Assembly: GCF_001039355.2 (NCBI RefSeq)
Contig: NW_019775597.1
Coordinates: 6,734 to 70,733, forward strand
Source of the DNA: Lingula anatina
Lineage: Eukaryota > Brachiopoda > Lingulata > Lingulida > Lingulidae
Length of the DNA: 64,000 bases
Direction: 5' to 3'
The translations under genes were made by a program, and so were the position numbers. The notes under the pieces are model-generated. The model was not told the DNA's origin. It saw nothing but the letters and a program-made list of their open reading frames with translations, and did no database searches. Positions 38,901 to 51,058 of the stretch are shown here, piece by piece; position 1 is the stretch's first letter; every line of letters begins with the position of its first letter.

Positions 38901-41900
38901 AGATTAAATCTACTGTATGGCCTATAGACTTGATTTGCCTGGCTGCGCCGCGGGGAAAAATACCCGTTGCTTCTATACATGTATGTTGTCATGTGGCCAC
39001 AACAGGGCTTTCAATAAATGTCATTCTCAATTGTTCTTCCAATTGCCTGCCAATCTGCGTACAGAATTTGGTTCCTGCAGATTGATGCGTGTAGGATAGC
39101 GTTACTATTTCAATCAGCCGGATATGTGGCACCACAACCTCGTCCTTTCTATATAATGAGGACAATGGAATCCAACATACACAATGACAGCATGGATATT
39201 AGCTTTAAGTTATTTACCTGAGATTATATGCAATTTGGGCGTTTTGAAATCAGAATTAGTGAAGGTGTGAAGAAGAAGCTCTGTCCCCAAAAATGAGACG
39301 CAAGAGTCTCATTAACATGACAGGAAGCGCCCCTCATGACGCATTTCACTTAATTGGATCAATTACTTTTAAGATTCGAACGAAGGCACTAGAAATTTCC
39401 GGTTTGCCCACTTAAACAAAAACGGGGTTATTCCATGAAAATTGTAACTTAGATTATTTTTAATAAGATCTGTACACTTCCTTAAGAACGACACGGCACT
39501 CAGGACAGCTCTACGTGACGCAATGTGAGTAAGGAATCGAGGGGGCTGACTTCATGGATGCTGTTATACTATATTTTGTTTGTTATCCGTGTTTAGCACA
39601 TACGTCACTCTCTTCTGTGCTAAATATATGTCCCTGTATCAATGAAATTATCATTAATTTGACTAGAATAACGACTTTTCTCTGAAAACATGATTGAGCC
39701 AGCCTGGTTTAGGTACGATTTCGTGTTTGCATGTAACGGAAAAGCTTCAAAGTTCGAAACTCAAATGACGGTTTCCATATTATACCCCACCCTTAGAAAC
39801 CACGCGTGTAAGATGTCATTAAACAAAAGGGTAAAATTAATAAAAAACACATTGGAGTGTTAGAAAAACGTCTTTTTGAAGTTCACTTGAATTCAGTCTT
39901 AACCGGTATTCCCAAACGATCAACTGTGACATTATCTTATTGCATAACACTCAGTGCTTTTGTTAGCCACATCATTATGTAACTTTAGGATAAAGAAGTG
40001 AAGAAATGTCAACACGAAATGCTACATCTTACTCTTTGTCTTTTCTATGCCTATTTCTCTGTGTGTATGATGAACAAAGTTAATCCTAAAGATATTCTGA
40101 CATTTACACATAACTACATCCAATGGTATTTTATTCAGGATACAGGACTGCAATACAAGTCTAGCGTAGCTTAGTAGCACCAGAAATCTCGGCCAAACTT
40201 AGCTCGCAAAACAAGCAATTAAAACAATATAACAATGCAATTATACATATCCTTTGAGGGTATGGTTTCTTCTTTCCTGAGTTACAAATGTGCTGTTCCA
40301 AGTTATCGTCACATTATGCATATAAATGGCATAAAAACCAACGGGCTTCAGATCCACAGACACTTGCCAAGCGAGTGCTGAAAAAAAGATAATAAAATCA
40401 CTCGCTCGACGTTGCATTGGCAAAAGTTCCAATTAGTGCAAATTATAGCTGACTGCTTTTTGGCATGTTGGTAGACACGATTACCAGATCCATATTGTAC
40501 GATATCGACGGGTTGAGGCATATTTTTTAACAGCTCAAAGAAAAGCAACAGAATTAAATACACCTTTCTAAATACATGCAATTTCATTTTCTTTCACCAT
40601 ATACACGATATTTAAAAGTGTTGGGAAACACGCTCAGTACACCTACTTGGAACCGATGTTCTTGTTTGACCTACATTCTGTTGCAATTTGTTAATCGATT
40701 ACATTTCGTCAATTCTGACAAGGAAAAAATCAAATTTGTTTTTACTTAAAGTCATAAACTGTTTTTTTTTCAAGTGATAATGATGATGTGTTCGAACCTG
40801 CAGTCATGACTTCAGTTGCTTTTTATAAATTTAAACAGACGCAGAAAACTGGGTAAAGTCCCATCGTTTTCAGGGTTTCTACAAGGTAACACCCCTTTTC
40901 AATTTCATACCGTGTATATTAATTGATATATAATTATTTTTTAACAAACAACTTTGAAGTTGTTCCAATCAATTACGTAGATATTTTTCTTCTTCGGTGA
41001 TACACTATATGACCGGTTTGCAAATTGTGGTTTGGTTTACAATGGAAACACACAGACTTGAACCAGAGTTTTTCATGGATAAACGCTATTAACATGGCTT
41101 TGACTCTAGTGAAGTGTGAGTCAGTTAATCTGCTTTAATTCTATAGAACATTTATTTGGAATTTCTTCAAGTCGTTCGATACACTTTAAAAAGTTTAGAC
41201 AACATGTTAAGTGCCAATATTGGTGTAATGGTCCTTAATCATTTTGTTGCGTTATTTGGTTTAACGCCAAGAGTTCTAGGGCTTTAATGTCGGTCGCCCG
41301 GCTGATTCTACGTAGCAAAAGAACAAAAACTGGCGTGTACGCTTTGCAATATGCCTAACTCCAAGGTATACATGGATATCATTTCAATCATTCTTTGATA
41401 CTTGAAATGGTTTAAAATACCCAAAGTGGTATTTTGCAACAAAGTCGCTGGCAAGAGAATGTAATTACAAAACGTCATGGAGTCAAGAGAGGAGAAAATT
41501 GTAAGAAGCAATGTGGTATCAAGCAAGGATGCATTCCTCACAGTTGCTTATTGGCCCTTGGTCGGGCTTTGAAACAAGCTACATATACAACTGGGAATAA
41601 TTGAAAATGAAACCGTACCTAAAAATCGCGGAAGATACAGCCGCATGGCAAGAAACACCTTAGATTTGCAAAACATTGACGGCAATAGATATACCAACAG
41701 CATATGCTCCTCATTATCAATGTTAATGAGGTCAAATACAGCCTTAGCTGTCAAGCGAACATCAACGCCGGTAATCATAGAGCAAAATGAAGTTGGCATT
41801 GTGAATGATTATACCAGCCTAGGAAGTTGGATAAACGATGGGGGCCATTCATATGAAATAAATAAAACTGCAGATTAATAAAGTATATGTATGTGCCAGC

Positions 41901-43199
41901 ATTTAAAAGAAAAGATTTGGTTTAGCAAATGATGATGGCTGTGAGCAAGATACGGTTTTGTAATGCTAACCATCAAACAATCTTCGCACTCTGAAACCTG
42001 ACAATTGTGTAACTGCCAAGTCAAAGCTTGGCATATTTTAAATTTTAATAATTCAGACCTTCCCAATTATTTCGCTGCTGTATACTATAGAACCCTCCAA
42101 TAGAGAAAGAAAACTGTAATTAAAAAGATAAAACAGTTACAAATATTAGAAGAAGTATATGCGTCACTGATTTGACTTTAATGTTTACCTTTTTTGTGGT
42201 ATGATCATTAACGTGTTTTCACATAACTTAATGTATTTCTTAACTATACTGAACTAGTGATGGAATTGTTTTTTATATCATATGAAAAAAGAAAATTAAA
42301 ATCGAAAAAGCCTACACAAACCACATTTCGCATTTCCTTTCTCTCTCTCTTAACCACAACACGTCCTTCCTCTCGAAAAACGAGAAAAACATTTGGCACA
42401 ACGAAAAGAATTTAGATTTTCCTATATTTCTATAATTTGTATTGAAAAAGAATATAAAATTTAAAAAAACGTACACATTCCACAATTTCATGTCTCTTTC
42501 TGTAAACCTATTTCTACGTGCACCCTCTCGAAATATGAGAAAAATTATTTGGCTTAAACTAATAGCATTCGGATTCCCTTATCCGTACAATGACCGATAA
42601 TATAATGTGTTTTTTAAATGTCTTGTTTACGCTTAGAATGAAAACAACAAATTTCGACATTTTGAAACCTTATTTTCTAAATTGACTTAACCCGATCCAC
42701 AGTAAATGAAATTGGAGGTCGATTCTTACCTATTTTTTTCAAGAACATGGGTTCGTGACTAAAAGATAATAAGTTTGAATACAATTGTGGCAAAAAGTAC
42801 CCTGTACAGACAGTAATTCCTAGAACTAATGTAACAGCCCTTGGGGGACAGGTGGTTTCTTGAAGGACGGCGGGGTAAAAACATGACAGCTTAGAACGCA
42901 ATCTGGACCAGACAAAAGCAGACAGAACGCAAAACAAAAAAATACATTCTCAGTTTCAACTTGTGCAATGGTCTGTATATCCTCAAGCCGTTCAAAACAG
43001 CTGTGGTACTGTGTTGAGTGATGGTTTGGCGTTTGAGAAATACCACTTAAAAATCTATTTTCTGTTTTCTGTTAAAAACACACGATGAGCGGAGGTGGTC
43101 AAAAGGGACGCTCAAAACGCTCTTGGAATTTGCAAAGAAATTCGTCATGATATAATTCACCCGAAAATTAGTTGAAAGTGTCAATTTTCCACCTTTTAG

Positions 43200-43340
43200 G
43201 TAATCAGAGACAACAAAGATTGTGTGAGACGGCGTGTTCTGAGAAGAGTGGAGCGAAAGGTCTTTAATGATGCTGTTGACGCATATCACCAGAGGCCATT
43301 GGAAGTGAGGATCAAACGGTTCGTCGCCAGCTGGGTCTCA
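43200..43340 (+). CDS. Possible orphan internal exon (unrecognised)
   Basis: A 141-base open stretch in phase 0-0 follows a good 3' splice site (CAATTTTCCACCTTTTAG) and ends at a moderate donor (TCA|GTAGGG). It encodes 47 residues rich in Arg (for example VRRRVLRRVERKVFNDAVD) and is more GC-rich than its surroundings. No family is recognised, and no partner exons were found in frame nearby. It may be a real exon of an unannotated gene, a transposon relic or chance. Confidence 0.25.
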
Positions 43341-45203
43341 GTAGGGCTTTTTTTATAGCTTATGTCAACTTTTTAATAATTTCTTCCAAGAACATTCAGT
43401 TCCATTTCCACACTTGGTTTTTAAGTCTCAGGGTAAACAGAAAAGAGCATTGCTCAGAATGTGAGCATACAAGTATTACCATACAGTAGAATAGTTGCCT
43501 TTTTATTACCTGACAATGGCTCTTATTAAGCATGAAATGAAAGTTGCATTTAGTTGGTATAAAAAGGGAATAACAAGAGGAGAAAGAAAATAATAACACG
43601 ATTTCATATTGTAAACAATCACGAAATACGATATTTCCCGGAGTAATGGCATGTACATGTGAATTCAAGCATTTGAATCGATTTGTCAGCTTTTATCTGA
43701 CACACCACTGACAGTCCTAATGTTTTCAGCTACTACGGATATCTTCTTAATTGTTATTGCTATTGAATTTTCTCACGAAATCATGAAGTTGACCGGTGTC
43801 CAGCGTTGTGTGCCAATTTTATCATCACGCCTGGGTAGTTCGTTGTCCCACCACCATCATCATCTGGTACCGTCACTTCCACTGTCCATACTACCGGACA
43901 GACATAAGTTTGTTCGTTGCGCCACATTTGGATTGCGGCAGACCGTTCAAGCTGCTCAGTGCCAGAAAGATCGACTGATAACTACAAATTCATATAGCTG
44001 TGACAGGAAGCGGTTTATCTCTGTCATATTTGAAATCAGTGTTAACATATTGAATAGAACGATAATCCATAGTAACGCAATACCAACACACACCCGCAAT
44101 CGAGCTGGCAGAAAACTTTACAAAAACAAACGACGCGCGTTTTTCGTTAAATGATAAGGCAATGCATTAGGGTAATTGCTTGGTGGCCGATTTTAGACGT
44201 ATTGCAACTAAAAGTGAAGATAAGATCGGACTTTTTGTACAGTACAGTGTAGTTAGTTTTGAATGTCATTTGAAAAAACCAATCTTACATGCAAAACCAT
44301 GGACCCATGAAAAACTTATCTATTTAGCAAATTAAAAAACAGGCAAAGAATACTCTTGGATATCGTCTTTCCAGCACTTTCGTAGCTGGATGTGTTTTGG
44401 CATCATATCAACACAACGGCAACTATTAGCACTATCTCCTCGTTGTCCTCGCAATGCTCATTAATTATCAATAACGCCGTTAATTTTAGGCTGTTTTACT
44501 CTCCGAAATAAAATACCCGAACTAATTATCCATGCAATCTGCCTTAAGCGTTTATAGGGGAGCGTTACCGTCGAAGACACAGGCGATGTAGCCAAATACA
44601 TCACAAAAGATGTCTCAAAACCACTATCATCAAAATTCTTAATAATTCAAACTACAAACATGCCACTTTTTGGTTATATCATCTCTCTTTCTTGTTAGTT
44701 TGCCATCTGGAATCGATTGGAGCAACGCTACATGGGCTATCAAATACACTTGTAACTCTACATATATATACTGTTACTATTTTAACCAAAACAAGCAAAT
44801 AGTTTAATGAGTGTCAATTCTTCCACAAGCGATGTATACAATGCATGACAATGACGGATCCAGGAGTCCCCCCGATTTCCGACCCTCGTCTCCGTTACAA
44901 AAATTGTAATTGGAGTAACTAATTTGGATCTCAGTACGTGTCTAATTTTTGGAAGGGATGGGGGACTATTCCTCCAGTTCATTTTGAAAAGGGGGAGTCA
45001 CCACTACGCTACACTAAAGAGATCCTCCAATGTATGATAGTTATAGCACTAATTTTACAAAATAATTCTATCCTGTTTGGTCAAAAGTTTGTAAGAAATA
45101 TGTATATACCACACTTAAAGCGTAGAAATATCAAGTCAAAAAACGTTTTCCGCTACTTGCCCTTCGGGCAAAAGAAATCAAAGTGGACTAAAATTATGAC
45201 TAT
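43341..45203. other. Intergenic, nothing recognised
   Basis: A 144-codon frame at 43720-44154 (+) has a His run and no domain and is judged to be chance. A fragment at about 44853-44880 (GACGGATCCAGGAGTCCCCC) resembles a decayed hAT-MITE end. Confidence 0.4.
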
Positions 45204-45378
45204 GGCCCCATTCAGAATAGGGGCTAACTAGTCCGAGGGTCAAATATGGCGACCCAATACAAAGCTTGCCGTAAAATCCGCTAAATAGACACTGAATATA
45301 TATTCCGTGGGGTAGTATTCAAGTGGGTCGACCATATTTGACCCTCGGATTAGTTAGTCCCCTGTTCTGAATGGGACC
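45204..45378. mobile_element. Short inverted-repeat element (MITE)
   Basis: A 175-bp element with terminal inverted repeats of about 52 bp. The left end begins GGCCCCATTCAGAATAGGGG; the reverse complement of the right end begins GGTCCCATTCAGAACAGGGG, and both continue through CTAACTA and CCGAGGGTCAAATATGG. The interior is only about 70 bp. No coding is present and no unambiguous target-site duplication could be assigned, so the superfamily is unknown. Confidence 0.88.
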
Positions 45379-47486
45379 TTTAACTAACGTGGTCCCTCGT
45401 TAGGTAGGCAACTTCCTCTGGTTGATGCTTAACGGTACAGACTGCCACCGAAATTCGAACAGAGATCAGAGATCAAAGCAATATTTTTGGGCACAGTGTT
45501 TTGAATAATTGGTTGTGTAAATTCGGCAATGCCTTTTAGAGGCAAAGTATGGAAAACGCCCTCTTTTTAGTGTCTAAATGCGCTATTATACGTGCGTGAG
45601 TGTTTGGGTAAAATATACCGTAGTGTATCTTTCTCATCATGATCATTGAGTGCTGTCTGCGCCCACCAACAGATTTTGTCACCTATCCATCATATTTCTC
45701 TCAATTTAAAGATGATATAGTTATTGTCATGGACAGGTGTTCTATAATGACTCGCAATACAAGACTGGAGCTAATAACGGTTCAAACACGCAATGTCTAC
45801 ATCAAGATCAGCACGTGGGAAGAAAGAGCCTTCATAATTTTGTCTCCATCGACTGCTCAAGACTTTGTATTAATTGGGAACTTAATGAAACTGGAGTGAG
45901 CAGTGGTGTCCCCTTAGTAAAAAAAAGAAGTCCAGCTTTAGTGTCACTGTAATAAGATATGATTATCAGTATGTGTTGATGTATGTGAATTTGCTAGAGT
46001 CTCCAGGATGCCATGATGTTGTGCAGTTCTATTAACTTAAAATCCAATTCCCTGGTGTACATTTCGCGTTTGATTGTTTTGTGACAGAACAGGCACACTG
46101 CCGTTACTTAAAGACTCAAAATGGTCTGAAAATGATAACAGATTATCGATTGAAATCCAACCTGAATCATAGTTTTATTATAGACCGGAGCGAGATTGCC
46201 AGACACATCCTTTTTAAAGTAAATCGTAACTTAGTAGAATTCCCGTGTTTAAAAGCCATGCGGACCTCGTAAGCAAATCGGATGTCGGAATGCGTTATCA
46301 AAACATTAGGAAATTTAACGTCATTTTTGATACAGCACAGTCTTTTTGGGCATAATGCACACTCGGAAGATCAAGGCTGGTCCGTTTTAACAGCAATTTT
46401 GCGTTAAAATTGGGGTTTCCCTCAACCTAATTCAAGCATTGTAAAATGACACTCGTACAATGTACCTTGCGAGGATAGCTATTTAATTTAACCTCATTTG
46501 CATTAAATAACAGCCTATTGTCGGAAAACAATTATTAGAATAACTGCTTTGCCCACAGAAATCAAGTTAAGACTTTGTGATTTTCTCAAGACATTTTCAT
46601 TACAGCTCTTTTCTTTAAGATTGCCTCTCTCAGACCCTTTCCTGTGCACGGGGGACCAATTACCAATGAAGTAAAAAATTAAAGGGGACTGATTGATGGG
46701 ACTTGACGTATAGCTATCATTTTAGGAAATCTCACAAGACAAACTATTTAAGAATGTCATCTTATCCTTATGCAGCGACACAAGTGTATTACCGTTGATA
46801 AAGAAACGTGTAGATGACAAAATGAATTTTAAAAAAAGAAAGAAAGACAAAAAATGGCACAGACGGGATGGAGATTCTCTTCATCCTGAAATTCTATTAG
46901 GTAATCTTATCAATTCCTTTGCCTGTCTCCCACTCAGGGAGTAGAATTTGATTAAAGTGAACCATCGGCTGCGGAAATAACAAAATAAACTTTGTTAGAA
47001 GTGATCTGATCAGTGACATTTCAAGATTATCAAATGGTTTGCATCAGGGGAAGCAAGACGATTTCAACTTGTTTGGTGTGAAGGCCTAATTCTATCAGCA
47101 CCATCGGATTGGTATGATTCAAAGTGAAGTTGACATTTTATAGAAAACCCTGGCAACTGATGTCCTCATGGGAAAAATCGACATTTTTACCAATGCGGCT
47201 AGCTGGATTTCATTTTCTTTTCTTTTAAGATTTAAAAATCCCTGTTACACAGGCCTTACGACCACTTAGCTAACACATTTTTGTTCACTCTCACCCCTTT
47301 CAAAGCTGTGACATTGGCAATATTTGATAGTCATCAAATTCATAGACCATTTCAAATTCATACACAATATTGCAGACTTTCTTTTTGTCACATGCATTTG
47401 TCACATGTAAGAGAGGGTCATTGACTGTTATCCAGTGGTAACCCAGGGAGGGTGTTAACTCTGTATTAATACTTTTATGGGTTACA
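45379..47486. other. Intergenic, nothing recognised
   Basis: Overlapping open frames at 45639-45952 were examined and lack domains or convincing splice sites. No repeats of note. Confidence 0.4.
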
Positions 47487-47600
47487 AAGTGGCGGATGTA
47501 GAAGGGGGTCAGGCTGATCCCCCCTTCAATTTCCCCACGGCAAGGGGGGGGGGGTTCACATCCGAGGACCCCCCTTCAAATAATGATGGATCCGCCCCTG
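47487..47600. mobile_element. hAT-type MITE
   Basis: The right end reads GGATCCGCCCCTG, the reverse complement of the CAGGGGCGGATCC terminus common to hAT-derived MITEs. The left end (AAGTGGCGGAT) is a decayed version. GTTACA flanks both sides (47481-47486 and 47601-47606), consistent with an original 8-bp target duplication partly eroded. The interior includes a 12-base G run. About 114 bp, non-coding. Confidence 0.75.
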
Positions 47601-47608
47601 GTTACATA

Positions 47609-48982
47609 TCCACTATGAAACAGGAAATACTACGTACGTCACCGCCATGGTAGGCTACACGTATAAGTAACGCTAGAAAAATACTCGTGTATTTATATCA
47701 ATAAGTTATGTCAAAAATGTTGGAAAATATTTGGTGAAAAATATCTTATATGGTGACGGCATAACACCGAGAGTGAAGGTGCCTAGAAAATTAAAAAATA
47801 TCGTATATCGTATTAATGGCAAAGGCGGTGAAATAAAGAAGATTTTTATTGCATTTTTCAATAATTTTGACCTATGATCAATGTCAATTCGGTCTTATTT
47901 GCTCATTCAAAACAATGTGTCCAGTTCATTCCGCTTGCCGTCTTGACAGTATTTTTATTGCCAACTTTTGCCAACATAAGCTGCCGTACGTAGTCTCGAA
48001 TATCGGTGCTTTAAGAAAAATGCATATTGGAATGAAATGTTTTGATGCATCTAAGTAATATAGCGGTAATGAAAAAAAAAACAATACCTGTTTTATCTTT
48101 AGGAAAAATTGCACCCTTTGCTTTAAACTAGAGTAACTTCCTTTTTTTTTTTTTTTTTTTTTTTTTGCAAAATTAGCTTGGTAGCAAACTGGTGAAATCT
48201 AAGGGCGGAAGATAATTAGGTTGTTATTGTCAGTTTTAACTATCTAGGCATCTCAATTTGAACGACAGTCTAAAATCTGCAGACAGGGCATCATTAAAAG
48301 CATCCCTAAGGAAAAATCACGAGGTGGACAGCCCACATTTTGTTTGTTTGGTTTCATGACAATTATACTAGTCGTCGTGCACAACACAAATAACACGGGT
48401 TGTTTGTTTTAATTGATTTTCTTAATAATTTACGGCACACTATGAAAACATTAGTGTTTGGCAAATACGGCAAACGAAGCGTATATGATGAATTGGCTTT
48501 GGGTTTAACCAACCAAATACGGAACAGTAACGTGAGCTGAAATACTGCTTAATCAGCAATTATCTCCTTTATGACACAAAGAACAAAAAGAATAAAAAGA
48601 GACAAAATAGAATTCACCGGTAATGTAATGGTGTGTGCTGACCACAGATGTATTGATCAGTGACTAAAGATTTCCAAATTGATCGATATAGATCATATCT
48701 TGTCAGCATTGTGTAACCTGTCAAACCTGTCCATCTTGTCTTATCGTTGTCTCACCTGTCATTTTTCCAGTCCACTCTGATCACAAAGCTGGGTCCAAGG
48801 AATAAAAAAACTCAATCCCATTTTACAGTTTTTAAGAGGAGAAAAGCCCCATAATGTTGGCCTACAGTTGCAAGTTTCATGTGCTCAGCACTGCAAAGTG
48901 GCACAACTTTTTCCAAGCTGACTTAACGGTAAAATTTCCTTACTACCCCTCTACCCCCTCTACTCCCCTACCCTTCCCCCAA

Positions 48983-49025
<43 letters not shown>

Positions 49026-51058
49026 TGATACAATGGTTCTGCCACTCGGTATATACCCAAACACATTGAGATCAGTGGTACCTCAATTAAACATAGGGTA
49101 TGGCTATTGAACCTTAATTATTAACAATATGCGCTGAAGCCCATACTGATGGAAGATTAAGGCGGAGGACCCTTTAAGAGACAACAGTATATCTGGGCGG
49201 CGGGCGGTGTGTGTAATGCGAAAATCACACATATCAGTCATCGAAATGTTGAAAATAATGACGCGTTAATCCTAGTTACTTATACTCTATCTGCTGAGAA
49301 AATCCTGATGATTGTGTGTGTTTTAAAAAGCTCAAACTACAGAAAGCACACCATACTTAGACACGTCTCAACTTATAAGAGAGAACGCCTGATATTAAAT
49401 ACCGTACAGTACACCTTAAAGCGTAAGCAATGCTAATGGAACTAATCCAAACCCAGTTAATGCGACAACTTCGTATTCTGCACAATAGGTGTTTACAAAT
49501 GTACCTTTTCAGTCAAATTGAGGACATTTCCCTATGACTAACCCTCGTTAAATCTTGGTAATCTCTTTAAACTGAATCTTTGCTTTTCAATTGATTTACC
49601 GTTTTTGCCAAACACCTGCTCCAACCGCAATAATCATAGCTTTTCACCGCTAATGTCTGAAAGCACTTATTTCGTGAGAAGGACGTGGACAGTGTCTTCA
49701 GCAAGAGTTTACCAGATCAAAGCGTTAGGCTGGTAGTACTTTGCACAATTTATAGGACATATCACTCTCTTCGCAGTAAAAGCCTCCAGGAATTTGGGCG
49801 ATGATGCTTTGATTAAACCCAAAATCGAATAAAAACATATATACATATCAATTATACAGAAATTCCGCGAAATGTACGCAAACTGATAAACCCACTAGAC
49901 AATTATTAATCTGAACTTCTTTTAATATGAATATTTGTGTGAAGAGAAGCATTCTTTGATTTTTTAGAAATTATTATATTTGAGTTTGAAAGTGATTAAA
50001 ATTACCCTGCACATTAAGCTAATAGTGATTAACGTTAAATGTAAGATTGTGTTTGATCACAACAAGTGGATTAGGCGTGTCTTATCTAACGCATCAGACA
50101 CCTTAGATAATTCATTTGTGTATGGCGCTATATAATAATGCGGAATAGATCCAACTCAATTTACGTTAAAAAACCTAACATAAATAAATAAAAACAAAAA
50201 AGAAAAAACAAGCATAATGGTATGGTTGATTCTAGCACAGACACCAAAGCCCGTCAGCAATCTTTTGATCACGGCTCTTCTTTATTATTTTTATTTTACT
50301 TTTTTAAAATCTTACTGTCAGGGGCGAAGGATTACGCTGCATGCAATGGTGATTTCCAGGTGTAGGGTTAAACAATCGCTCTCTCTTTTGATGTAAACAA
50401 ACCTTAATGACCTTTTGATATAATTTTCATGGGTATAATATTTTTATTAGCAGCTGTCATAAATTAAAACGGGCCTTTTGTTTGGCATGCCGCTCGCGGA
50501 ATATCAAGATGGAGAGCATTTTACGTTTCAAGTACATGGAAGATCCTTTTTCTTCTTCAGGAATGGACGTGGACTGAAACCGACAATTTCTTCTTTCCGT
50601 TTTTCTTTCTTTCTTTCTTTCTTTCTCTCTCTCTCTCGCTCTTTTTTTTTTTTTAAGAAGGGGATGGTTGCTGTTGCCCCGTGTTTAGGAGTGTGGTTTG
50701 GGTGGGGACTAAAATCTTCAGTGCCTTTCTAACGTCTAGAGTATCCTTGCGCTTGCGATTGGTCCATACAGCACCTTTGCATAACCAGTTTTGTCGTGAA
50801 AATAATTCTTTTGTGTGCTTTTGTTGCGGCATTTCATCTGTACCTTGCCATTCGTGCGGAGAAAGCCGCTTATTATACTGTTAAGGATCGCATATTGATT
50901 TTATACCTGTTACGCAGAGAAAAATACAAAAGAAACCATGCGCTGGGGAGTCAATGGAAAAAACCAAACTTCCTTGTTAGTTTACGTATTTCTTTGGGAC
51001 CCCTCAAATAACAATACTTAAGCTTATAGCTCTTGCACAATTGCATACTTCAATCTAG
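47609..51058. other. Intergenic region upstream of the LRR gene
   Basis: Contains poly-T (48142-48166), (CA)n (48984-49018), a TTTC/CT tract (50600-50640) and the presumed promoter and 5'UTR of the LRR gene just before 51059. No other gene recognised. Confidence 0.45.
48984..49018. repeat. (CA)n microsatellite
   Basis: About seventeen uninterrupted CA units. Confidence 0.95.

Larger units (their letters stand above)
27831..43199. other. Gene desert
   Basis: About 15 kb with no supportable gene. It contains an AT microsatellite (30497-30516), a CAT-rich stretch (30556-30585), an (AATA)n repeat (32857-32924) and G/C runs at 28489-28671. Short open frames have no domain, no splice-supported continuation and no repeat-element signature. 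CRE-type palindromes TGACGTCA occur at 27966 and 29708. It may hold distal regulatory DNA or non-coding exons of the MIP gene, but nothing in the sequence proves this. Confidence 0.45.

Noticed and set aside
43720-44154. 144-codon open frame with a His run
   Set aside because: No recognisable domain, unbiased composition, and overlapping frames of similar length; treated as chance.
44853-44960. Second possible hAT-MITE end (GACGGATCCAGGAGTCCCCC)
   Set aside because: Only one end is recognisable and no flanking duplication is seen; too weak to annotate.
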